51,353 nt of DNA from Variovorax sp. E3 (GTDB lineage Bacteria > Pseudomonadota > Gammaproteobacteria > Burkholderiales > Burkholderiaceae_C), in assembly GCF_016082275.1 (NCBI RefSeq), contig NZ_MOWM01000041.1, forward strand, positions 1 to 51,353, given 5' to 3'. Both the position numbers and the translations under genes were made by a program. The notes under the pieces are model-generated. The model was not told the DNA's origin, searched no databases, and saw nothing but the letters and a program-made list of their open reading frames with translations. Shown one piece after another: positions 30,227 to 38,617 of this stretch. Position 1 is the stretch's first letter, and each line of letters begins with the position of its first letter.

Positions 30227-31471
30227 TCAGCCTTTTTCGTTCTCGACCACGAAGCTCACCACCGTCGTCGCGCTGCCGCCGATGTTGAGCGTGGCGAAGC
30301 GGTGGGCGCCTTCAACCTGGCAATCGCCGGCGCGGCCGCTCACCTGGCGCGCAGCATCGAGCACCATGCGCACGCCCGTCGCGCCCACGGGGTGGCCCAG
30401 GCCGATCAGGCCGCCGCTGGGGTTGATCGGCAAGCGCCCGTCCGCCGCGATCACGCCTTCCTCGATCGCCTTCCAGCTTTCGCCTGGCGCGGTGATGCCG
30501 AAGTGGTCGATCGCCATGTACTCGGTGGTCGTGAAGCAGTCGTGCGTCTCGATGCCGTCGATCTGCGACACATCGGCCACGCCCGCGCGGCGGAACGCGC
30601 CCTGGATGGCCTCGCGCACATGCGGGAACACATAGGGCTGGCCCGCGCTGGCCTGCAGCTTGGGCGCGAGCTTGAGCTGCGCCGTGCGATGCCCCCAGCC
30701 GGCAATGCGCGGCACGGCCGGCAGCGCCAGCGCGCGGCGCTTTGCCCAGGCCTGCGCGAAGCGCGGGGAGGCGAGCACCACGGCGGCGGCGCCGTCGGTC
30801 ACCTGGCCGCAGTCCTGCCGGCGGATCATGCCTTCGATCACCGGGTTGGCCTCGTCGTCGGCCGTGAAGCTCGCGTCGGTGTAGTTCCAGCCGCGGGTCT
30901 GCGCGAGCGGGTTGCGGCGCGCGTTGGCGATGTTGATCTGCGCGATGCGCGCCAGGTGTTCGTACTTCAGGCCGTAGCGCTTTTCGTATTCCTTGCCGAC
31001 GAGGTGAAACATGTGCGGCCACACGTACTTCGCGTCCTGGCCTTCCTCGCCCACCCAGGTGGCCGCGCCCAGGTGCTGCGCCGCGAGCGCGCCGGGCACA
31101 TTGCGCTCCAGCTCCACGCCGGTGACGAGCACGCAGTCGTAGCGCCCGCACTCGATCTCGGCCGTGGCCGCCAGCATCGCGATGCTGCCCGACGCGCAGG
31201 CGGCCTCGTGGCGCCCGGCCGGCATGCCGTGAAAGGCCGGGTCGATGGCCGCCAGCATGCCCCCCAGTTGCCCCTGGCCCGTGAACAGCTCGCCCACGAA
31301 ATTGCCGACATGGCCCGACTCGATGTCGCTCGCCGCCAGGTCGGCATCGGCCAGCGCGCCGAGCACGGCCTCGCGCATCAGCTCGAACAGGCCATGGCCC
31401 TCGCGCGCCGCGTTGCGCGCGAAATCCGTCTGGTGGCCGCCGAGGATGTAGACAGGAGAAGAGGTGCTCAT
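30227..31471 (-). CDS. Thiolase-family acetyl-CoA acetyltransferase
   Basis: A 414-residue thiolase of the SCP-x/acetyl-CoA acetyltransferase group. The nucleophile Cys is in EAACASGSIAML near residue 92. The motif ETHDCFTTTEYMAIDHFG is near residues 307-324 and GLGHPVGATG carries the catalytic His near 362. It overlaps the upstream ligase gene by ATGA and is the last gene of the minus-strand acyl-CoA unit. It should cleave a 3-ketoacyl-CoA formed by the SDRs of the same operon. Confidence 0.87.
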   Translation of the reverse strand: MSTSSPVYILGGHQTDFARNAAREGHGLFELMREAVLGALADADLAASDIESGHVGNFVGELFTGQGQLGGMLAAIDPAFHGMPAGRHEAACASGSIAMLAATAEIECGRYDCVLVTGVELERNVPGALAAQHLGAATWVGEEGQDAKYVWPHMFHLVGKEYEKRYGLKYEHLARIAQINIANARRNPLAQTRGWNYTDASFTADDEANPVIEGMIRRQDCGQVTDGAAAVVLASPRFAQAWAKRRALALPAVPRIAGWGHRTAQLKLAPKLQASAGQPYVFPHVREAIQGAFRRAGVADVSQIDGIETHDCFTTTEYMAIDHFGITAPGESWKAIEEGVIAADGRLPINPSGGLIGLGHPVGATGVRMVLDAARQVSGRAGDCQVEGAHRFATLNIGGSATTVVSFVVENEKG

Positions 31472-33153
31472 GAGGTGCTTTCAGAAAGGGTTGTGCTGCG
31501 TTGCCGCGCCGCCAGCAGCGCCTGCTCGCGCAACGGCGCCTTGACCAGCTTGCCGTTGAGGTTGCGCGGCAGCGGCGTCGGGCTGACGGTGATGAAGTCG
31601 GGCGTCTTGTAGTCGGCCAGTGCCGCGCGGCAGAAGGCCTTGACGGCCTGCGGCTCGATGGGGTCCGTCGCATGCAGGAACACATGCACGCGTTCGCCGA
31701 GCACGGGGCAGGGGCTCGCCACGGCGGCCACCTCGATCACGCCCGGGTAGCGCTGGATCACGTTCTCGAGTTCGACGCAGTAGACCTTGAACCCGCCGCG
31801 ATTGATCATGTCCTTGATGCGGTCGAACACGCGCACGAAGCCTTGCGCGTCGACGCTGCCGATGTCGCCCGAGCGCCAGTAGCCGGCCACGAAGGCCGCG
31901 CGCGTTGCCGCTTCGTTGGCCCAGTAGCCGATGGCATTGCCGGGGCTGCGGATCCACAGCTCGCCCGGCTCGCCCACGGGCACTTCATGTCCCTGCGCGT
32001 CGAGCACGCGAATGTCCACGCACGGGACCCGCGTGCCGACCGAATCCGGCACGCGGGCCGCATCGCCGAACTCGGTGAGCGCAACGGCCGATGTCGTTTC
32101 CGTCGAGCCGAAGCCGTTGTAGAGCGCAAGGCCGGGCAGTGCTTCGGCCAGCCGCTGGATGGTGATCTCCGGCATGGCCGCGCCGCCGAAATGCCCGACG
32201 CGCCAGCAGGAGAGGTCGCGCGCCGCCAGGTCGGGGTGCAGCACGCAGAGGTTGTACATCGCGGGCACCATCACCGCCGCCGTGACACGTCGCGCCGCGA
32301 TCGTGGCCAGTGCCTCGCCGGCCTGGAACTGGCGCATGCAGACCAGGCAGCCGCCGACCTGCAGCGTCACGACGACCACGGCCAGCAGGCCCGAGATGTG
32401 CGAGGCGGGAATCACCAGCAGCATGCGGTCTTCGGCCGTGTAGCCGAAGCGGCGCTGGTAGTGGCGCGCCGTGTGGAAGAAGCCCAGGTGCGAGAGCACC
32501 GCGCCCTTCGGGTGGCCGGTGGTGCCCGAGGTGTACATGATGCAGGCGGGCTGCTGGTCGTCGAAGTCCTCGGCGCGCGCCACGCTCTCGATCCGTGGTG
32601 CGCGCGAACCGGCGTCTTGCAGCGCGAGGTAGCCCAGTGCGCCGCGACACACCGCGTCGGCGCTGCGTGCGTCTTCCTCGATGCAGACCAGGCAATGCAC
32701 GCCCGCGATCTCGTCGCGCGCAGGCAGCCTGTCGGCCAGCGAGGCGTCGAACACCAAAGCCGATGCGCCGCACTGGCCGAGCATGTAGCGCAGTTCCGCC
32801 GCGCTCTGCCGGATGCCGACGGGCACCGCTATCGCGCCGAGCCGCCAGATGCCGAACAGCAGCACGACGAACTCCGCGCGGTTGCCGACGAACAGCGCCA
32901 CGCGATCACCGCGCCGCAGGCCCTGCAGCGCCAGCCCGCGCGCGGCGCAGTCGACTTCATGGTCGAAGGCGTCGTAGCTCAGCGTGCGGGGGCCGTCCTC
33001 GATGGCGGGTGCGTCGCCGCGTTGCGCAACCACGGCGCGCAGCATCGCATCGAGGTTGCGCGGGCGCTGCGCGTAGCAGGGCACGAGGCGATCGCCGTAG
33101 AGCGCCTCGATGCGAACCGGGTCAACGCCGGTGGGGTGCGAGATGTCGTTCAT
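31468..33153 (-). CDS. AMP-dependent acyl-CoA ligase
   Basis: A 561-residue ANL-superfamily ligase. The phosphate-binding motif is MYTSGTTGHPKGA near residues 209-221, the adenine motif is YNGFGSTETTSA near 343-354, and the hinge is FDRIKDMINRGGFKV. The C-terminal lysine is in RNLNGKLVKAPLREQ. Both flanks overlap their neighbours by ATGA (SDR upstream, thiolase downstream), so the unit is tightly coupled. It activates an acid of unknown structure to a CoA thioester. Confidence 0.87.
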   Translation of the reverse strand: MNDISHPTGVDPVRIEALYGDRLVPCYAQRPRNLDAMLRAVVAQRGDAPAIEDGPRTLSYDAFDHEVDCAARGLALQGLRRGDRVALFVGNRAEFVVLLFGIWRLGAIAVPVGIRQSAAELRYMLGQCGASALVFDASLADRLPARDEIAGVHCLVCIEEDARSADAVCRGALGYLALQDAGSRAPRIESVARAEDFDDQQPACIMYTSGTTGHPKGAVLSHLGFFHTARHYQRRFGYTAEDRMLLVIPASHISGLLAVVVVTLQVGGCLVCMRQFQAGEALATIAARRVTAAVMVPAMYNLCVLHPDLAARDLSCWRVGHFGGAAMPEITIQRLAEALPGLALYNGFGSTETTSAVALTEFGDAARVPDSVGTRVPCVDIRVLDAQGHEVPVGEPGELWIRSPGNAIGYWANEAATRAAFVAGYWRSGDIGSVDAQGFVRVFDRIKDMINRGGFKVYCVELENVIQRYPGVIEVAAVASPCPVLGERVHVFLHATDPIEPQAVKAFCRAALADYKTPDFITVSPTPLPRNLNGKLVKAPLREQALLAARQRSTTLSESTS

Positions 33154-33947
33154 GGCGTGGGGCTGCGGGAAGGCTCGCGCATGCGGACCGCGCCGTCGAT
33201 ACGCACGACCGAGCCGTTCATCATCGCGTTCTCGATCAGCGCCTGCACCATGTGCGCGAATTCATCGGGGTGCCCGGGGCGGGGCGGAAACGGCACGTCG
33301 TCGATCAGCGTGCGGCGCGTGTGCGAAGGCACGACCTCGTACATGCCGGTCTCGAAAGTGCCCGGCGCGATCGCCATCACCCGGATGCCGAAGCGCGCCA
33401 GCTCGCGCGCGAGCGGCAAGGTCATGCTGGCCACGGCCGCCTTGGACGATCCGTAGGCGGTCTGTGCCGAGAGTGCTTCGTAGGCTGCAACGGAAGCCGT
33501 GTTGACGATCACGCCGCGGTCCTGCCCATCGGCGGCGGTTTCGCCGCTCAGGCCTTCGGCGAACAGGCGGATGGCGTTGAAGGTGCCGACGAGGTTGACC
33601 TCGATCACGCGCCGGAACGCATCGATGCCGCGCGGGGTGACCTTGCCGCTGGCCTTGTCCACGCGGAACACGCGCGCCGGCCCCAATATGCCGGCGCAGT
33701 TCACGAGGACGCGCGGCGTGCCGAGCGTGGCCGTGATTCGCGTGAATGCCGCCTCCATGTCGGCCGCCGAGCACACGTCGCCGCCGATGGCCAGCGCCTT
33801 CGCGTCGGCGGCGAGTTCGTCGAGCGCCGCACCCGGCAGGTCGATCGCCACCACGCGCGCGCCTTGTGCGGCCAGCCGCAGCAGCGTGGCCCGCCCCAGG
33901 CCCGAGGCCGCGCCGGTGACGACGGCGACCGTTCCTTCGATCTGCAT
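33150..33947 (-). CDS. SDR-family 3-hydroxyacyl-CoA dehydrogenase, HSD10-like (second of pair)
   Basis: A 265-residue classical SDR. The cofactor motif is TGAASGLGRAT (about residues 11-21), Asp in AIDLPG indicates NAD, NCAG is in VLVNCAGILG, and the catalytic residues are Ser in NTASVAAY and Tyr/Lys in AYGSSKAAV. The C-terminal region (MAIAPGTFETGMYE, PGHPDEFAHMV) is the HSD17B10/short-branched-chain 3-hydroxyacyl-CoA dehydrogenase pattern. Its start is 23 bases from the end of a paralogue with the same fold details, so the operon carries two related dehydrogenases. Confidence 0.85.
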   Translation of the reverse strand: MQIEGTVAVVTGAASGLGRATLLRLAAQGARVVAIDLPGAALDELAADAKALAIGGDVCSAADMEAAFTRITATLGTPRVLVNCAGILGPARVFRVDKASGKVTPRGIDAFRRVIEVNLVGTFNAIRLFAEGLSGETAADGQDRGVIVNTASVAAYEALSAQTAYGSSKAAVASMTLPLARELARFGIRVMAIAPGTFETGMYEVVPSHTRRTLIDDVPFPPRPGHPDEFAHMVQALIENAMMNGSVVRIDGAVRMREPSRSPTP

Positions 33948-33970
33948 CGCTTCTTCCTTTTTCTTTTCGT

Positions 33971-34753
33971 TCAGAGGCGCGCCGGCATGCGCAGCCCGCC
34001 GTCCAGGCGGATCACCTCGCCGTTGAGCATCGGGTTGGCAAAGATCGCCATCACCAGCGCCGCGAATTCCTCGGGCTTGCCCGGCCGCTGCGGAAAGGGC
34101 GGCACCGCGGCGAACACCACGTCGCGCGACTTGGGCGCAAGGTTCAGCGTCATCGGCGTTTCGAACACGCCGGGCGCGATGCCCATGATGCGAATGCCGT
34201 GCTCGCCCAGTTCGCGCGCCAGCGGCAGCACCATGCCCGCCACGCCGCCCTTGGACGCGGCATAGGCCGCTTGCCCCATCTGCCCGTCGAAGGCCGCGAT
34301 CGATGCGGTGTTGACGATCACGCCTGCTTCTTCGCCGTCGCCGCTTCGGCCCTCGATCATCTGCGGCACCGCGCAGCGGATGCAGTTGATGGTGCCGAGC
34401 AGGTTGATTTCGATGACGCGCCGGAACTCGTCCAGCGGCATGGCCTTGCCCCGGCGCACCACGCTGCCCGGATCGGCGATGCCCGCGCAGTTCACCAGGA
34501 TGGCGGTGCGCCCGATTTCGGATTCGATCCGCGCGAAGGTGGCTTCCACACTCGCCGCATCCGCGATATCGACCGCGAAACCGGCCACGCCCATTGCCGT
34601 CGCAGCCGCGTCGAGCGCCGCCGCATCGCGGTCGAGCAGCACGACCTTCGCGCCGGCCGCGTGCAGCGCTTGCGCGGTCGCCGCGCCCAGGCCCGACGCA
34701 CCGCCGCTGACCACCGCGACCTTGCCTTCGACGGTACTTTCCACAGTCTTCAT
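33971..34753 (-). CDS. SDR-family 3-hydroxyacyl-CoA dehydrogenase, HSD10-like (first of pair)
   Basis: A 260-residue classical SDR with cofactor motif SGGASGLGAAT, Asp in LLDRDAAAL, NCAG in LVNCAGIAD, and catalytic Ser in NTASIAAFDG with Tyr/Lys in AYAASKGGV. The tail features MGIAPGVFETPM and PGKPEEFAALV match the HSD10 group. It is 10 bases downstream of the binding-protein gene. It and the next SDR align over their whole length, so they arose by duplication; separate substrates or stereo-selectivities are likely but not shown. Confidence 0.87.
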   Translation of the reverse strand: MKTVESTVEGKVAVVSGGASGLGAATAQALHAAGAKVVLLDRDAAALDAAATAMGVAGFAVDIADAASVEATFARIESEIGRTAILVNCAGIADPGSVVRRGKAMPLDEFRRVIEINLLGTINCIRCAVPQMIEGRSGDGEEAGVIVNTASIAAFDGQMGQAAYAASKGGVAGMVLPLARELGEHGIRIMGIAPGVFETPMTLNLAPKSRDVVFAAVPPFPQRPGKPEEFAALVMAIFANPMLNGEVIRLDGGLRMPARL

Positions 34754-34763
34754 GGGCGAGGTC

Positions 34764-36019
34764 TCAGTCGGGCCGGCGCATCTTGCAGCTGACGGGCAAT
34801 TCGGTCACGGGACCGGGCACCTTGGCCACCGTCTTCCAGCCCATGCCCAGCCTTCGGCGTCGTACTTCACGCCCTTGACGAGCTGGTTGATGTACAGCGG
34901 GTGCGTGGCCTGGTGGTCGTCCTTGCGCATCTGGATCTTGCCGAACGGCGAGTCGTATTCCATGCCTTCGAGCGCCAGCGCGATCTTCACGAGGTCGCTG
35001 GTGTTGCCGACCTTCTGGATGGCGCGCGCCAGCATCTCGGTCTGCACCACGATGGAGGTGTAGTAGAGGTCTTCGCCGAACTTGGCCTTGAAGTCGCGCT
35101 GGTACTTCTCGAGCTCGGGCTGCTTGTCTTCGACCGGCACGTTGGGGTGCCACGACGAAATCTGGAACACCGTGTTCTCACCGGCCGGGCCGATGGAGGT
35201 CGGCACGCCGAACAGGCCGCCGTAGTAGGTGATGTAGCGCGCGGGCAGGCCCGCTTCCTTGCTCGCGCGCACCAGCAGCGACAGGTCGTTGCCCCAGTTG
35301 CCGGTGAGCACCGTGTCGGCGCCCGACTGCTTGATCTTCAGGATGTAGGGCGAGAAGTCCTTGACCTTGCCGAAGGGGTGGAAGTCGTCGCCGACAAACT
35401 GCACGTCGGGCCGCGCCTTGCCGATGATCTCGCGCGCATCGGCGCTGACCTCGCGACCGAACGCGTAGTCCTGGTTGATCAGGTAGATCTTCTTGATCTG
35501 CGGGTTCTTCTTCACGTAGTCGGCAATCGCGTGCATCTTCATGAGCTGGTGCGCCTCGAAGCGGAACATCCAGAAGCTGCACTTCTCGCCCGTGAGCTCG
35601 GGCAGCGCCGAGCCGTAGTTCAGGTAGAGCACGCGCGAACTGGGGTTGCGCTCGTTGTGCTTGTCGACTGCGCCGAGCAGGGCGGCGGCAATGCCGGAGT
35701 TGCCCGCCTGCACCACGAAGTTGATCTTCTGGTCGATCGCGCCGTTGAGCATCGACACCGCCTTGGCCGGGTCGCCGGCGTTGTCCAGCTGCACGACCTC
35801 GAGCTTGCGGCCCAGCACGCCGCCGCGCTGGTTGATCAGGTCGGCCGCGTAGAGCAGCGTCTTGGAGACCGTCACGCCGGTGGAGGCCGTCGGGCCGGAG
35901 AAGGTGTCGATGTGCGCGATGCGGATCGGCGGCTGCGCGGGGGATTGTGATTGCGCGGAAGCGGTGAACGCGCAGGCGGCCCACACCGCCGACGCGCCCA
36001 GGGCGCGAAGGAATTTCAT
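34764..36019 (-). CDS. Leu/Ile/Val-type periplasmic binding protein, orphan (apparent frameshift)
   Basis: A predicted 418-residue protein if one base is restored near 34848-34853; the join should read DAEGLGMGWKTVAK and the chain ends CKMRRPD. A signal peptide (MKFLRALGASAVWAACAFTA) precedes the mature start (PIRIAHIDTFSGPTASTG). Family motifs are INQRGGVLGRKLEVVQLDNA, INQDYAFGREVS and YYTSIVVQTEML. GGAG lies 7 bases before the ATG. No permease or ATPase gene is nearby, so it must use a transporter encoded elsewhere or act as a sensor. As first gene of an acyl-CoA operon it probably binds the acid degraded there. Confidence 0.85.
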
Positions 36020-36075
36020 GCTTGTCTCCGTTGTGCGCCGACGCGCGCACAGGGTGCGCAAGACGGCGGAATTTT

Positions 36076-36117
36076 ATATTCACTTGAAGTTACTGTAGAG
36101 TAACTGACGGTGAATAT
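36076..36117. promoter_or_regulatory. 42-bp palindromic operator between the binding protein and TetR genes
   Basis: The sequence is a nested inverted repeat: outer arms ATATTCAC (36076-36083) and GTGAATAT (36110-36117), inner arms AGTTACT (36088-36094) and AGTAACT (36099-36105), with symmetric 4-base spacers. The outer pair extends by one more matched base each side. A TATAAA box for the minus-strand operon lies at 36073-36078 inside the left arm. The site is placed where the divergent TetR protein would repress both genes. Two nested half-site pairs suggest binding by a pair of dimers. Confidence 0.8.
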
Positions 36118-36186
36118 ATTGGCGATGCCCGAACCCGTCAAGGGGCTGACCCGATCCGCCAGGTATTCGACAATCCGACTCCATCC

Positions 36187-36891
36187 ATGGACACCAAGCT
36201 CAAATCTCCACCTCCACCTCCACCTCCACCTCCACCTCCACCTCCTCCTTCGAAGCAGGCGCGCTGGAACAACGCGCTGGCGAGCACGCCCGATCCGCGC
36301 GAGCTGCGCAAGCGCGCACTCATCGCCGCGGCGGGCCGGACCTTCGGCGTCAAGGGCTTTCACAACACCACGCTCGACGACGTGGCCAGCGCGCTGGGCG
36401 TGACCAAGCCCGCGCTGTACCGCTACGTCAAGAACAAGCACGAAATCCTTTATGAGTGCCACAAGCTCGCCATCGGCATGGCCGAGGAGGCCCTGGCCGG
36501 CGCCGAGTCGGAAGCCGACAACGCGCTCGACGTGCTGCGGCTTTTTGTCGAGTCGTACATCCGCCAGATGACGAGCGAACTCGGCACGTGCGTGGTGCTG
36601 ACCGAGTACTACTCGATGACAGAGCAGCACAGCGTGCTGATCCAGCAGCGCCGGCGCGTGGTCGACACGCAACTGCGCGCGCTCGTCGTGCGGTGCATCG
36701 ACGAAGGCGCCATCGAGCCCTGCGACCCGAAGCTCGCGGTGTTCTTCTTCATGGGCGCCATCAACAACATCAACCGCTGGTTCACGGAAGAGGGCGCGGT
36801 GCGCGGCGAAGCGATTGCAACGACCTTCGCGCAGCATGTGATCCACGGGTTGCGGCCGACGAAGTCGGCCAGGTCGCGCAAGCCAACCTGA
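36187..36891 (+). CDS. TetR-family repressor with N-terminal polyproline tract
   Basis: A 234-residue TetR regulator. After MDTKLKS comes a run of 14 prolines (residues 8-21), which is not a family feature. The DNA-binding domain follows: RKRALIAAAGRTFGVKGFHN, TTLDDVASALGVTKPALYRY and VKNKHEILYECHKLA, about residues 43-98. The C-terminal domain contains the CVVLTEYYSMTEQH segment seen in acyl-CoA- or fatty-acid-responsive TetR proteins. It is divergent from the acyl-CoA operon and shares the 42-bp palindrome, so it most likely represses that operon and itself until an acyl-CoA ligand binds. Confidence 0.87.
   Translation: MDTKLKSPPPPPPPPPPPPPPSKQARWNNALASTPDPRELRKRALIAAAGRTFGVKGFHNTTLDDVASALGVTKPALYRYVKNKHEILYECHKLAIGMAEEALAGAESEADNALDVLRLFVESYIRQMTSELGTCVVLTEYYSMTEQHSVLIQQRRRVVDTQLRALVVRCIDEGAIEPCDPKLAVFFFMGAINNINRWFTEEGAVRGEAIATTFAQHVIHGLRPTKSARSRKPT
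36208..36249 (+). repeat. CCACCT hexanucleotide repeat coding for 14 prolines
   Basis: Codons alternate CCA and CCT for five and a half units, then CCT three times, giving 42 bases of pure proline. Units of six bases keep the frame, so slippage changes the number of prolines two at a time. It lies at codons 8-21 of the TetR gene. Confidence 0.95.
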
Positions 36892-36936
36892 GTTTTTCTG
36901 CGTCCCGCGCTGTTGGCGTGGGACGCCGTCTGGCTC

Positions 36937-38559
36937 TTACTTCTTCTTCCCGGCCTTTGCAGGCTTGGCGCCCTTGCCGTTCTCTTTCTCGAACGCCGCA
37001 AAGTACTCCGAAGCCAGCTTCCGCAACGACCGCCCGATGTTCGCGTAGTCGTATTCATTGAGGTTCGCCAGCGACACGCGCCCCGACGCGTGCTTGCCGC
37101 CGAATCCGCGGCCCGGCAGCAGCACGATGCTGGTCTCCTCGGCGATGCGGAACAGCGCCTCGTTGGGCTGCAGCTTGGTCACGATCCATTTGCCGAAGCG
37201 CTCGCCGTGCATCTGCGTGGCAATGTCCTGCAGGTCGAGCAGGTGGTAGTAGCTCACCGAGTTCGGGTCGTCCTTCAGCGGCAGGCCGAGTTCGCGGTAC
37301 AGCGCTTCCTTGCGGCGCTTGACGATGTGCTTCATCGACTTCTTGTACGCGTCGGGCTCGTCCATCAGGCAGAACAGCGAGAACATCACCATCTGCGCCT
37401 GCACCGGCGTCGACAGGCCCGCCGTGTGGTTCAGCGCCACGGTGCGGCTGTCGGCCACGAGGCGGTCGATGAACTTCAGCTTGCGCGGCTCGGTGGTGAT
37501 GGAGCTGTAGCGCGCGTCGAGTTCCTTGCGCTTGGCTTCGGGCAGGGCGGCGATCTTGCGGTCGAGGATGTTGTCCTCGTGCGTGGCCACCACGCCCATG
37601 CGCCAGCCGGTGGCGCCGAAGTACTTGGAGAACGAGTACACCAGGATGGTGTTCTGCGGGCAGATCGCGAACAGCGACTGGAAGTTGTCCGCGAAAGTGC
37701 CGTACACGTCGTCCGTGAGGATGATGAGGTCGGGCCGCTGCTTCACGATATCGGCGATGTAGCCCAGCACCTCGTCGCTGATCTTCACCGACGGCGGGTT
37801 GCTCGGGTTGCACAGGAAGAAGGCCTTGACCTTCGGGTCGAGCAGCTTCTGCAGCTCTTTCCTGGTGAACTGCCAGTCGTTCTCGGGCGGCGCATCGATC
37901 AGCGCCTCGATCAGCTGGTAGTCGTTGAGGTGCGGGATCTCGATGTACGGCGTGAAGATCGGCATGCCCAGCGCAATGGTGTCGCCGGGCTGCAGCAGGT
38001 GGTTCTCGCGCAGGCTGTTGAACAGGTAGGTCATGGCGGCCGTGCCGCCCTCGACCGCGTACATGTCGAACTTGCCCACGAAGGGGTGCGTGCCGATCAT
38101 TTCCTTGTGGATGTACTGGCCCACGATGATCTCGCTCAGGCGCAGCATGCGGTCGGGCACCGGGTAGTTGCAGCCGAGAATCGCCTCGCACATCTCGTAG
38201 ATGAAGTCGCCGGCCGACAGGCCCAGCTGGTCGCGCACATAAGACACGGCCGCCTCGATGAAGCGCACGCCGGGCTCGCCCGCATGCGACTTGGCAAAGA
38301 TCTCGAAGCGCGCCTCGATGCCCTCGCGCTGCGGGAAGCCGCCCACGCCTTCCATGTAGATGTAGGAGCGCTCGCTCTCGGTCATGGCGAACAGGCCGAA
38401 CTGGAAGAAACCGTGGCGCGGCGTGGTCGCCAGGAAGTTCGGGTTGCCGCGGCCGGCGTTGAGCATCAGGCGGTCGCTCTGGCGGGCCACCTGGATGAGG
38501 GCATCCTTCAGTTCAAAGGGGCTCAAGCCACCGAGTTTTTTGACGTCGCTGAAATCCAT
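36937..38559 (-). CDS. aspD: Aspartate 4-decarboxylase / aspartate aminotransferase
   Basis: A 540-residue PLP enzyme that removes the beta-carboxylate of L-aspartate to give L-alanine and CO2. The PLP lysine is at about residue 312 in VYSFSKYFGATGWRMG. The N-terminal region (NAGRGNPNFLATTPRHGFFQ) and GFPQREGIEARFE are AspD-specific and longer than ordinary aminotransferases. Other parts are FFLCNPSNPPSVKIS and ILTDDVYGTFADNFQ. The C-terminal tail is Lys-rich. It is followed on the same strand, upstream in sequence, by two aspT genes, the known partners. The cytoplasmic reaction consumes a proton, so coupled aspartate/alanine exchange yields proton-motive force. Confidence 0.94.
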   Translation of the reverse strand: MDFSDVKKLGGLSPFELKDALIQVARQSDRLMLNAGRGNPNFLATTPRHGFFQFGLFAMTESERSYIYMEGVGGFPQREGIEARFEIFAKSHAGEPGVRFIEAAVSYVRDQLGLSAGDFIYEMCEAILGCNYPVPDRMLRLSEIIVGQYIHKEMIGTHPFVGKFDMYAVEGGTAAMTYLFNSLRENHLLQPGDTIALGMPIFTPYIEIPHLNDYQLIEALIDAPPENDWQFTRKELQKLLDPKVKAFFLCNPSNPPSVKISDEVLGYIADIVKQRPDLIILTDDVYGTFADNFQSLFAICPQNTILVYSFSKYFGATGWRMGVVATHEDNILDRKIAALPEAKRKELDARYSSITTEPRKLKFIDRLVADSRTVALNHTAGLSTPVQAQMVMFSLFCLMDEPDAYKKSMKHIVKRRKEALYRELGLPLKDDPNSVSYYHLLDLQDIATQMHGERFGKWIVTKLQPNEALFRIAEETSIVLLPGRGFGGKHASGRVSLANLNEYDYANIGRSLRKLASEYFAAFEKENGKGAKPAKAGKKK

Positions 38560-38617
38560 GAGGTGCTCCTGGTTGAGATGAATCTGAAAAAAGAAGAAAA
38601 GAGAAAAATCGCCGCGC

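Noticed and set aside
36208..36249. CCACCT repeat as an assembly artefact
   Set aside because: The frame is intact on both sides and the repeat unit differs from the single-base errors seen elsewhere, so I treat it as real, though its exact length may be uncertain.
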